Source: Datnioides undecimradiatus
Taxonomy: Eukaryota; Chordata; Actinopteri; Lobotiformes; Datnioididae
Direction: 5' to 3'
Length of the DNA stretch: 64,000 nucleotides
NCBI GenBank assembly: GCA_008933995.1
Contig: WARS01000015.1
Coordinates: 1,982,501 to 2,046,500, forward strand
How positions within the stretch are numbered: position 1 is the stretch's first letter; every line of letters starts with the position of its first letter. The notes below the pieces were generated by a model, which did no database searches, had not been told where the DNA came from, and was given only the letters and a program-made list of their open reading frames with translations. Positions 37,524 to 48,094 of the stretch are shown piece by piece. The position numbers and the translations under genes are program-made.

Positions 37524-40466
37524 ATATGACTTTATTACTGCAGTGGCATGTCACTTGTAAATTCAACTAATAACATTAGAGCATAAATAATAGACTGTAT
37601 TGTGTTTACTAAGAAATGTGTTTAGGAGGTCATGCTTAAGCTGCGACACCATAATCATAAAAATGTTTTTTAATGATTGTATGTAACTTATGTAGACATC
37701 AAATGCTAAAAAAAGGTGTAGCCAGCAATTTTCATCTTTCACCTTCACTTTTGCACAAAACACAGTATTTAAAATCTGCTTTTTAGGGGGGCTTTTTAGC
37801 TTTCAATGTGGTGCCGACAGAGAGAATTCAGGAAGACCTCCGACATCCCTGCAAACCTCACGCTTTTAATTGCACTGAGAGAAGTTTGAAATAAAAATGC
37901 ACATTTTTATGTGAAGTTAATTAAGTTTTTCTAATTAAAAAGGATCATGCACCTAAGAGCTTAAAGATGAAGAATTCTCCGACGGAGTTCTGTCACGCTA
38001 ATGAGCACAGATAATAGAAAGGAGGCACACACCCGCTTCCATATAACCAGGAAAAACAACGTATTAGGGCGCGTTCCATAAATAGAGTGATCTTTCTCTT
38101 CTGTCTGCTGTTTACATACATTTGCAGAAAAATGTGATTTTTGTTATGCACTGGGGGAAAAAGAAGGGATTATAAGCAGTGGGCCATTTCTCACACGAAC
38201 TGGTTAAAATCACATTTCCCAACATGCAACGAATCCCAAAGCACTGTAGTTTAACCGTGAAGGCCACGATTCCCATCCATCACCGGTATCGAAAAGATGA
38301 TTTACAAGGCTTCCATAAGACCTCCAGGAATTCCACTAGTGATAAATTAACTGGGAAAAGATCCTTTCTGCATCCCCCAAGGACTGCGCACCGAAGGCCC
38401 TTAGTCCATGAGGTCTTGTATTATTTCACTTTCAAAGAAGATACAAATTGTCACTCCTTTAATGGATCATCAAATCATACCACTTTTATTAAAAAGTAAA
38501 AAAATAACCAAAAAGATGTGTCCGTGGCAGCCTCATATACTAACAAGCTTGTGACGTAGTATGCAAGGACAAGATAATACAAGCACCCACCAACGCAAAA
38601 GTGTGTGAATACAACAATTCATCACATGCTGAAGCTCTAAAAATAAGTCATCCAGTTGGGGATTTATTATTATTATTATTATTTTTTTTTTTTTTTCTGT
38701 TCTTTCTCCAGTGTTGAAAGATCACGAGCAATTTTGGGGCCGGGTGGCCTGGAACACACGTTTTGCCTGAGGGGATTGAGTAATGGTGTAGTAGTAGTAC
38801 ATCTACGGTAAGTAAGTCCTCCGAAAGGGTGTGTACAAAAGAAGTGGGGGGGGGGCTGAACACCCTTCATATAACATACAAACACTAACTCATACATAAC
38901 TAATACAGAATCATCAATCTCAGTTTTATCATGCGATCAGCAGCTGCAATATGTTTTAGGTTTAATAGTCATTGGTTGTGCTGGGCGTGCACCACAGCTT
39001 GTATCATGCTGTGGTTCTCTTGATCTGACGTTGTGTATCAGAAGGAGAGGAGTAGTTCCATGTGGGTTACTTAATGGTCGCGCGTGGTAAGAAGGATGTT
39101 TTGCAGTTGGATTTCCACCAAGGTACTTTATGCTGATATCAACCAGTGTTCAGATCACAAGCGTTCTGTCCCACCGTTAAAGTATTTTTGCTCACCTTAA
39201 ATGTGCATAAGCTTCTTTGAGCTGTCCCTGCATCTGAACAGCTGCACTGAGGAATCATTCCCTGTCACCACATCTAAGCCACTTTGCTCACCTCAGCAGG
39301 GGAGGGAGGAGAGAGAGAGAGAGAAGGAGGCACTCTGGGATGATAGCTGCTGCTAAGAATTTCAACCAAAAAGAGATTAGGCCCCACTCAAGTACAATGG
39401 AGAGAGGACTATAGGAAAACACTTTTATTTTATTTTTTAGAAACCAAAAGCAAAATCCCTAAGAAGTGTACCAAAAACTGAATATCCTTTTTTTTTAAAA
39501 AAAAAAAAAGTATCAGAAGCATTTGTGCAATAAATCTATCTTGCAACGCACATGCTCAACCGAGTTCATATTGGGATTTTTAACAATGCAGCACCAGGCC
39601 ACTCACGACAGCACACCGCTGATATCACTTCTTATGGATTTACCACGTCTCCTGTCTTGCCTCCTGCTGAAGGATTCGCCCCTGTTGTGCATAGAGGCTG
39701 CTTTGTTACGTAACTGTTTTAAGTATACATGATCACCCTAGCTTGGAATAGCATGCACAATAGCTTTCCTTAATGAGTGGCGCACATTTGTGTGTGTGTG
39801 TGTGTGTGTTTGTGAGTATAAGCCACTCCAGACAGCTTCACAGTTGATGGGATTCTTTTTAGCGCGCTCAGCAATATGTTGATGCATTTTTTTTTTTTTC
39901 TACCTCCCCCTTTTTTTTCCCCTCTCCCTGCTCTGCTCCCTCAACTACACATTGAGTTTGTATTCTATAGCTGACTTAGGGGTGTTTGAAATGCATGGTC
40001 CTGCAGCACTATGATCAACACCATCCCAGTTAGACCACTGAGGGAATCTACATCAGGGTTCACTAGAGGGCGGACTGCATTTGTCACTGAAGTGCTCTGG
40101 TGGGAGTTATGAGCCGCTGTAGCTGTCATTATGGGTCAAAAAACCTCCTGATGGTATTGGAGAACAAAGTTGCTTTGACCACAAGAGACATAAAACAATG
40201 GCATCAATATGGCAGCTCTTTGTTGTGTGATCGTGAGCCAGCAAAGTGACCAAAACTATTGAGGAAGTCCATTATGAAACTTGAAATTGGTTCTGTCTGG
40301 CTGCTTGACCGTTTGACTTTCTTTTCCATTTTCAGAATGTCCCAGACAGTGCAGACGGGGGGGGGGCTTGCTTTATTTTTCTAATGTGGTTAGTCTGTAT
40401 GCCTCCGCAATGTTCTTGTTACCGTGGAAAGCTTGGATGCCATTAGATGTGAACTCCTCAGAATTT
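37524..40466. other. Non-coding stretch, no gene seen
   Basis: About 2.9 kb without a supported gene. It includes a (TAT)n plus T-rich run (38666-38697), G10 runs (38846-38855, 40357-40366), a GA run (39309-39323), an adjacent T/A palindrome (about 39489-39510) and a (TG)10 run (39789-39808). A 106-codon plus frame (38179-38499) is not recognisable. The block 37850-38060 resembles conserved non-coding sequence by texture. Confidence 0.55.
39789..39808. repeat. (TG)10 microsatellite
   Basis: A perfect TG run, followed by an interrupted TTTGTGAGT. Confidence 0.95.
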
Positions 40467-40600
40467 AACACAACCTCCGGGGTGGAGGTTGTGTTTTGGT
40501 CCAGTTTGTCCATTTGTTAGTTAGTGCAGCATCTCAAAAAATCCTGCACGGGTTGTAGTGATGTTTACGCCATGGATCAATAGAAGGAATAAATTACCTT
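40467..40600 (+). repeat. Hairpin-headed teleost interspersed repeat
   Basis: It opens with a perfect 12-bp inverted repeat: AACACAACCTCC (40467-40478) and GGAGGTTGTGTT (40484-40495) around a 5-nt GGGGT loop. It continues with 'TTGGTCCAGTTTGTCCATTT' and 'GTTAGTTAGTGCAGCATCTC', a phrase order I recognise from a frequent fish repeat ('ggaggttgtgttttggtccgtttgt...caggatta'). The family is unnamed here. The copy becomes unrecognisable after the T-rich segment near 40600. Confidence 0.55.
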
Positions 40601-41490
40601 TTTTTTTCTTTATTTTATTTTTTTCACAGCAAAGTTGCCAAATTTCTTGTCTTTTCCCTTCTGTTACCTCCTCCCTGTCATAAAGATAATCAATAATTGA
40701 TCAAAGCTGTTGTAAGAAAAGGAACATGTCTACCTCCAGAGCATTTCTGTATCGTACTGTTTTAACAATGAGTGAAAAACCATAATCATTTTGATGTCTA
40801 GACAGAGAGCTTATGTTATTTTAATCTGATAACAAACAATCCATCTTCATTACTGCCTTCTTCCCATTTCTGTCCGAGTTATAATCCATTGCTCCCCCAT
40901 CAAAGAGAATCATCATAACAACCGAGGCATTGAACTATGCAGCCAGTCAAACAAAACACTCAGATTCTGTGATTTCTAAAGCATTTGATGAATTATATGT
41001 TTGTGAGTGGGTCTCAACGTGTGATTTATGCTGTCCATTTCACAAAGAGTGATCCTGGGCAACGCCTCTTCTTAATTTTAAAATCAGAATAGAGTTTTTT
41101 GGGTTATAAAACAGCCCCTGCAGAAAGGAAAATCTGGGTTTTTACACATTATACCTGCTAATCCGTTAAAACTAGGACAAACACGAAACTTTCTCTTTTA
41201 CTGGAGGTCGTTTTGAGTCATATTAGTCTCTCTTTCAGTAGCATGATATATGTTTCGTTGTGTTCTGTCTGCTTGTTCCTGGATAAAGTTGTTTTAGTGA
41301 ATCATTACACATGTGGCTAAATGAGACAACGAAATACATCCGGTATGTTGCTGCTGTTTCTGGATCATTTTTATCTTTTGTGTGAACTTAGATGTATTTT
41401 TTTTGTTTTGGTCTGCAGTTATTGAGACAGGCTATGATTTGTGTTTGTTGCATTTTCTTACTGTTTTCCTCCCAATTTAAAATGGCTATT
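40601..41490. other. Non-coding stretch, no gene seen
   Basis: No supported gene and no recognisable repeat beyond the T-rich run at 40600-40626. Confidence 0.6.
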
Positions 41491-41492
41491 TG

Positions 41493-41638
41493 CTCAGCCC
41501 CAACCAACCATTACCGGTCTCCCAAGGGTGAACAGTGCCAACCCTGTTTGTTAGAGCCAAGGTTTGAACCAGGTTTTTTAGAGTGTTAAGCAAGTTTTAT
41601 TTATTTTTTTCCCCTCTGCGCCACAGGGGCACCGAATG
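41493..41638 (-). mobile_element. tRNA-derived SINE head and body, minus strand
   Basis: On the minus strand an A-box-like TGGCGCAGAGGGG (complement of 41611-41623) is followed about 40 nt later by a B-box GGTTCAAACC (complement of 41561-41570). This is the spacing of an internal RNA polymerase III promoter. An A-rich insertion (AAAAAAATAAATAAAA-type) interrupts the tRNA-like part. The body reads 'CAAACAGGGTTGGCACTGTT' and 'ACCGGTAATGGTTGGTT', phrases I recognise from teleost SINE copies. It does not fold as a functional tRNA. The 3' end, near 41493, is not sharply defined. Confidence 0.6.
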
Positions 41639-42584
41639 AAATGTTTCAGTTAAAACAAGCAACACAAAACACAAGACTGTTGGTGTCAGGTTGTCATCTG
41701 ATGCCGGGTTCATGTATAATGTAGCGTTGTCTCAGGAACTTAGACCTCAAGACAAAAACATGTTTCATGCAGTGGCTGCGCGAAAGCATTGTTCCTCTGT
41801 TCTAATTAACGGTATCACAGCTATGCCAAAAATAAACTCAAAGACTGATTTGTTTTAGGCATGTGGAGATGGGGGGGAGGAAAGATCTTCAGATAGAACA
41901 CCCAAGTCTGTGGGGAGAGAGACCCTGAAAACCTGCATAAATTACTACAGAACAGTGTACACAGAAATCTCTCATCTCTCCATATAACGTGACCTAATTT
42001 CCTATACCTGGGGGACCCGGCAGCATCTTTAACTCCCCCTCCGTCTCATATTCTAAGATTCACGCGGAGGGAGAGCGCTGCGGCAGAGCAGGGACTTCGA
42101 TGACCTGCGGCAAAATGCAGGTCAGCACAGGTCAAACTGTGGTATCTGTGTGGTGCGAGATTCTGTGTTTATTGTTGTTTTGAAAGCAAATGTCAACGGT
42201 GAGCCTATCTCAGTGATTACCTGTGGCTATGATGTGGCTTGTATGTGTAGGATTGTATAAAAGAGATGTCACTGACCTGTCCATTGATTAAAAAAAAAAA
42301 AGTATATATCATAGCTCATCCTGTTCTTAGACCTCTATAGTTTTTAGACTTTACAGTCTTCCAGCGTACAGCGCTAATGCACATCACATATTGCATTTCA
42401 TATTATATTCAACGGCTTTCATTGTATATTAAATTTAAGTTCAACAGAGACTATCGCTGGCCAACGTTTGCACTAAGCAGCAAAATGTTACTTCAGAGCT
42501 GCACACAATGGATGAAATCACTACTAGTAATCTAATAGCTGAAGCTTGTAGTGACAAAGCCAGAAAGAACTGTGACTTGATTCT
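41639..42584. other. Non-coding stretch, no gene seen
   Basis: No supported gene. An A-rich run lies at 42291-42301. GC content is slightly higher around 42010-42120, without coding features. The edge near 42450-42584 may already belong to the repeat that follows. Confidence 0.6.
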
Positions 42585-43590
42585 GCAGTTCCCATCAGCT
42601 CTGTTAAGCGTTTTAGCATCTTTCAGCTAAAGCTATATTGACACTGCATGGTGCTGCTCGCTTAGACTGAGTGAGAGAGCAGCAGAGAGTCATACGAAGT
42701 AAATGCACGCTGTATTTTATCAGAGTGATGTGTTACAAAAGGTTTAAAGCAGTGTGTGTGGTGTTGAGTCCCACCTATGTCGAGAGTCTGCTATCTGCAT
42801 AGGTGTCCATGCATTTTCAACTGGGGTGGCCCACGTGGAGAACCGAATTTGACATCACACATCGGATCAGCATGAATTAAGCATTTCTCAAATCTGCTTT
42901 ATTTCTGAATTCACAGTATATTACTGTTTTTTACATCACCATCGTTAAAATTCTCATTCATAACTGAACATGTCGGCTCTAACTATATTGTAAAGCTTCC
43001 AAACTTTTCTTACTTTTTACTTTTCCTCAAAAAGGAATGCTACTTCCAGAAACAGGATGCTTACAAATGAAGAGAGTTCAAATTCAAAAATGCTCAGAAT
43101 AGTTGGTTCAAACTGAGGTCATGCCTCTCGCTGAGCAGAGAGACAGTCATACTTCAGGATAATGGGTTGGCTAATCAGATTTGGACATGCCCCTGACTTT
43201 CTGCAGTGGGAAAAGAGGTGCACAACAGTACCTGGTACCAACAAGAGTAGAGCAGAGTTGGGGGCAGAGTGGAGTAGATTCAAGCCGTACCATGCAATGG
43301 AAGTAGTTTGTGGCACCAGATCAGTATCACAGCTTCAGTCCCAAGCACAGCAGATAGCTCTTTTAATAAATCCTCTAAAATACAAATACTCATGGTTTAG
43401 TGGAGACCAAATCAGAGCTGAAAGCAGAGTAAAGCTTTGACTTACATTTACCAGCTGGCCATAAACACAACTTCTAATGAATGCTGTTCCTCTGTGTCCG
43501 CTGGATGAATATCAAGACAACTGTTGGCTAACGCAATCGCCATAACAACTTTATAAGGTGGTAATTGTCAGAGTTTACAGCTTGTGACTC
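42585..43590 (+). repeat. Teleost repeat split by an insertion
   Basis: Two segments look like the left and right parts of one known fish repeat in the correct order and orientation. The left part (about 42585-42735) has 'CCCATCAGCTCTGTTAAGC', 'TTTTAGCATCTTTCAGCTAA' and 'GAGAGCAGCAGAGAGTCAT'. The right part (about 43375-43590) has 'GTTTAGTGGAGACCAAATCA', 'GACTTACATTTACCAGCTGG', 'AACACAACTTCTAATGAATG' and 'CATAACAACTTTATAAGG'. About 640 bp between them do not belong to the pattern. The reading depends on my memory of the family. Confidence 0.5.
43180..43303 (-). mobile_element. Short repeat nested in the split element
   Basis: On the minus strand it starts TTCCATTGCATGGTACGGC and continues as runs of CTACTC/CTCT words, then 'GGTACCAGGTACTGTT' and 'TTTTCCCACTGCAG'. 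I recognise this arrangement from a frequent teleost repeat that begins with 'ttccactgcatggtacggctcgac'. The related words near both ends (CATTGCATGG, CACTGCAG) hint at degraded terminal structure. No target duplication was found. Confidence 0.45.
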
Positions 43591-44257
43591 ATTCCACAAA
43601 AAAACGTTTAATTCAGGTTAAAACTGAAACATGTTTTTTTGATTATAAAGTCAGTTTTTGTTTAAAGCTTTTACAACTTGTAATTAGGCCAAGGGAGCAT
43701 AGGCAATATGCGAGAAGATCAATAAAGCATTATGGGACGCCCAGTGTTTCAGCAGAATAATTGTCACTCTTAGAGCGGGGCTATTTTACCCAACATGTGC
43801 CTAACAATCCAACAACTTCAAAGCAAACAGAAGGAGGCTGTATGGACTAGGAGCTTGATATGCAAACAGGCATGGTGGGGCAACAGCAAGCAATAAGCAT
43901 GCTAATTTAGGAGGTGTAACAGTCACTTATCTGGAGCTAAAAAAAAAAAATAAAGTCACATCAAAAGTGGCTCCTAGCATTCCTCCACACCTCTGCAGCT
44001 ACCAGCGGCAGAGAGTTAGCAGTCACAGCAGGCATTATGGCATGAAGTTGAGTGCTACAGCCGCAGTTTGTTTTCTGGCTTCCGCCCACAACTTATAAAA
44101 TATTAAAGGGCTATTTTGATTAGAATAACATAATCATCACTTCTGGCATTTACATATAAAGTGTATGCTTTCAATGGAATAATGCTTCTGCTCAAGGACA
44201 GGATAATATTGTTTACGGGAGAAGTCTAGAGCCTTTTATTTCTCTAGGCCTTTACCG

Positions 44258-44258
<1 letters not shown>

Positions 44259-44306
<48 letters not shown>
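44259..44306. repeat. (TG)24 microsatellite
   Basis: An uninterrupted 48-bp TG run. A minus-strand frame across it ends in a low-complexity HTHT tail and is not a gene. Confidence 0.97.
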
Positions 44307-44309
<3 letters not shown>

Positions 44310-44741
44310 AGAGTGTATGTGTTTTTGCCACCCATTAGAATATAGTCCCTCTCGCTTAAAGAATAAAGGGAAAATATAAATATATATAAATGCATATAAA
44401 CAGTAAATACTTTGCATTTCTGCTCTGGTTTGCTTTGAGAATGTCACGTCATTTAATACATAGCATAAAGTGAAAAATATGTGGGGGCAAATTAAACTTC
44501 CTATCCCCACTAATTGTTTAGTGTGTCTGCTAATACTCGAGTTTGGTTTTTGTCTTTGTTGTGCTGCCTTTGGTTTTATATTTAAGTTCCTTTGTAAGGT
44601 GGCCATCTCAAAATTAATTCAGTTATGAACAAAAGTAAAACTTTAATGGTAAAATGAGATTTCTGACCAAATTTTCATTACAATGCCATTCTATTATCTT
44701 GCCATGGCACGTGCAGGGAAAGTCAATATAATGGAAACACT

Positions 44742-44758
44742 CCCCCCCCCCCCCCCCC
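44742..44758. repeat. C17 homopolymer
   Basis: Seventeen consecutive C residues, the longest G/C homopolymer in the window. Sequencing length error is likely at such a run. Confidence 0.9.
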
Positions 44759-46580
44759 ATAAGTAAAAGCCTCTGGTGGTTCTGCAGTGTAATATAATGC
44801 AATGCTTTCACTCCATGATGAATTTCTGTCTTGATGGGAATGGTGTTTTCCAGGATGACAATGTCCCTTTTCACCCGCTGATTTGAAAAGCATGACAAAG
44901 ATGTTTCGTGGTCTCATCAACAAGCAGAAATAATGTCAGATGGATTGTGGGCGATTCTGAAAACGCATTAAAGATGATGGAGTGCCACCGTGATTGCGCG
45001 CTATCATTTTGTGTGTTGTTGCTACCTTTGGGGTTACCCTTGAAGACATAAATGGGCCCAGATGACGGCAGAAATCACTCTATAGATTTCTTTTTTGACG
45101 GCGCTGTCCATCTACCCTCCTCTGTTGGCGTTCAAGGAACGTCGCCTGAAGTCCACCACTACCTGATTAATAGAATTACAGATGTGCTGAATTTCCAATT
45201 CTACAAGATCTGACTAAGAAAATCGATGCACAGTCTAAGTGTCTTCGGTGGGAATTTAGGGGCACAGACTTTTCTTTCAGCAAACTGTGTAATCGTGACC
45301 TTGCATTTTTTTTTTCTTTGTCGCATTGTGTTTCCTGAAAGTTCTGCTCGCTTCTTGCCTTCGAATGTTTAAAACCACGCCTGTTCCATTATCAGCAGTC
45401 CTTGTCCAGTTGACAGTTTTGCTGTAGACTGCTTTAATGTAACTGAATGTCATGTTCATCCCAGGCAGTAGTTATGTTCACTTACCTCAGCTATACTGTG
45501 CAGGCAATGGATTACAAACTATTCCTCTTTCCCTTGGCTACATCTGCAGGAAGACTGTGGATATCCATTTAATGATAAAGATTCAATTTGAAATATGCAC
45601 TATTCTCTTTTAACTGCATAACATTAATATGGGCAAAGTGTGTGTATCCCCTTTAGGTAACTGATATTTTATAATATTTCATATGTATGTGTGGATCTAA
45701 TGTTTTTTTTAGCACCTTGTAGTGTCGACGTTTGACCTGATCGCTTTGTTTTTGTCTCTTTCAATCTTTATCTCACATTTTGGGTCTAATATCTAATATC
45801 AGACACCGATTCCCTCTTGCTTATGGTCATTTTTTTCCCTCCTGATATTAACTTTGCTTTCTACCTCTGTGTCACTGCATCTCCCTGTCCCCATGCCCAT
45901 CTGCCCATCTATCATCGTCTCTTATTTCCAGCCAAGTGCTGAGCCATGGGAATCTATGAGGTCATCCCAAATCTAACTTCTGTAGCAGCTGCCAGCCACA
46001 CTGTCTATTTGATAAGCACTTCGATTTCCAGCTACGATCCTTTCATCAAAAATCTCCAGGGGAGTAAATTCAATTTCCATTTTAAAGTATTTCAGGTGTT
46101 TTGCAATGAATAGGCCCAGGTGACAATGTAATGTTACTGCCATCTCTGCATGTGTCACATTTATGTTGATTGTCTGTTTGGTTTATGATCATGCTATGAA
46201 ATCTAATGATCTTATTTGAACCCCTGTGGCAAAGGTGGGGAAGAGGGTGTGAGGGAACATACTTCTGAAGAAGGTTCCTGTGAGACAGATTATATCTAAG
46301 AACTTCAAAGAAATAATTTAACATATCTTCTATGTCTGACTGGCACTCACTATATATTTAATATTTTCTTAAAAGGAAATTAAAATCGTTGAGTTTCATG
46401 TTTCCTTATCATTTAAATCTGCATTGAGCAGGTTTTCTAAATAAATTCATTAGGCATCTCGGGCTGTTATCGCTTGTGTAAACGTACTGAGATGTAATTT
46501 GAAATGCAATCAGTTGTTTTATGCAAACTTGGGCGCAACCTTAAAGGTCCTTCGCCCACATTAATGTCATGCTGGTGTAA

Positions 46581-46588
46581 ATGCAAAT
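46581..46588 (+). promoter_or_regulatory. Perfect octamer motif ATGCAAAT
   Basis: An exact match to the POU/Oct-factor octamer lies in a repeat-free block (46440-46940) with the texture of a conserved non-coding element. An 8-bp match is expected by chance about once per window, so it counts only with its context. Confidence 0.3.
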
Positions 46589-47205
46589 CAGTAATGTCTG
46601 ATGTGCAGCTACTCAAAAATGCATAATGGCATAATCGCATGGTGCAACAAGAAATACTCACTAATCACACTGTAGGCTAAACAAAACAAAGCTCTGCCGG
46701 ATGAGCGTTCAGAATGGCCATCACTCTGTCATCATATCGCCGGTCTTTTAATTTTACAGCATTGTGGGCTACCTGTCACTGGTGTCGTGCGTGCCTGCCT
46801 TTCTGGCATCACAAATATTATAAAAATGTGAGATTGCCTGCAGTTCCATGACACATGACAGATAGGCTGCTTTAAAAGTGTAGCATGCAATATTGATGGC
46901 ACTCCTGAGCGGAAAGATGCCCTCAGCTTGAGATGATGTCTCATAGCAATCTGATCACACTTGCACTTTTAGGCAAGCATGTGCAAGTCAAATAATAGAG
47001 GAAATTATTAGTGTTTTGATATTAAGATATTTTTCTTGCTCTTTATTTTGTTTGCACAGGCACAGACCAGAAGTCCCTCACACAAAAAGTTTACTTATGG
47101 TCTAATTCGCAGTAATATATTGTAACATGTATTGGCAAAACAATGAAACGTGTGTCTGGGCACAGATTTATGTCATTTATCACATCTAAACAGACAAAAC
47201 TGTTC

Positions 47206-47229
47206 AGACATGATAAGAGACATGATAAG
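47206..47229. repeat. 12-bp tandem duplication
   Basis: AGACATGATAAG is repeated perfectly twice (47206-47217, 47218-47229). Confidence 0.95.
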
Positions 47230-48051
47230 AGTTTGTTTCTTTTGTTTTGTTTTTCTCACGCTGCAGCTGTTTGAGCCAGTCATCATTCAATTACTCAGTG
47301 TTTGGTGGAGTACCAAACCATTGGTGACTTGATTTCCACTTAGAAAGGTTGCACGGAAGCACTTTGAAGACTCACAGATGGCAGAGCTTCGAGCCGCAAA
47401 CGCACCACTACAAATCTTCCTGGCAGCAGTTCTGTGGTGTGTGACGTGAGAGTTTTGCAAACGTGAAAACTTAATATAATTTGACAGACTAGTTGCATCC
47501 TTAAAACCTGTTGTGTGCCTGTTAACATCATTATACATGCTATAATCTTTATCTCCAGTTGTTTGTTGCTCCAATTTGAATGCAAATATGCCTGTACAAC
47601 TTCAACTGAGCATTTGAAAAATCCTCCTGTACCTGAACATAACTTCCAACATAGCATTCATGGAAGTCAGTATTTTTTCTTCTTCGCCACACACAGGACA
47701 TGTTTTCAAAGATTATTTTTAACTATTAATCTGTTTTTTTTTCCTCTTTGAATGTCACCCTTGAGGCTGACATTGAAGATGTTATTTCTAATAATTAAGG
47801 TGTGTGGTCAATGTTTGGCGCTCACAAACATACCTTTCACTGAATTACGGACGGCAAAGTGGGTCGAATCATGCCTCCATCTCTTTTGAAGGACAGTGAG
47901 GTGCGTGTAAAGGCCTTAATGCAGTATAAACTGAAAAATGTTCCTGCATAATGCACATTGCTGTGCTACTGTATCCTATATTTAGCGCAGAATCTTCTGC
48001 AGTCAACAAAATAGGATGTGCGAATCTCTGTCTGTGCGCGTGTTGCATGTA

Positions 48052-48056
<5 letters not shown>

Positions 48057-48092
<36 letters not shown>
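48057..48092. repeat. (GT)18 microsatellite
   Basis: A perfect GT run of 36 bp. The minus-strand frame over it is low complexity. Confidence 0.95.

Positions 48093-48094
<2 letters not shown>

Noticed and set aside
39785-39815. Short tandem TG arrays as CRISPR-like repeats
   Set aside because: Dinucleotide runs lack the repeat-spacer periodicity of CRISPR, and the window is vertebrate DNA.
41555-41625. Functional tRNA gene suggested by A and B boxes
   Set aside because: The A-rich interruption and absent acceptor-stem pairing rule out a tRNA fold; SINE is the better reading.
44244-44606. 120-codon minus-strand frame ending in a His-Thr run
   Set aside because: Its C-terminus is the (TG)24 microsatellite and the remainder resembles no protein.
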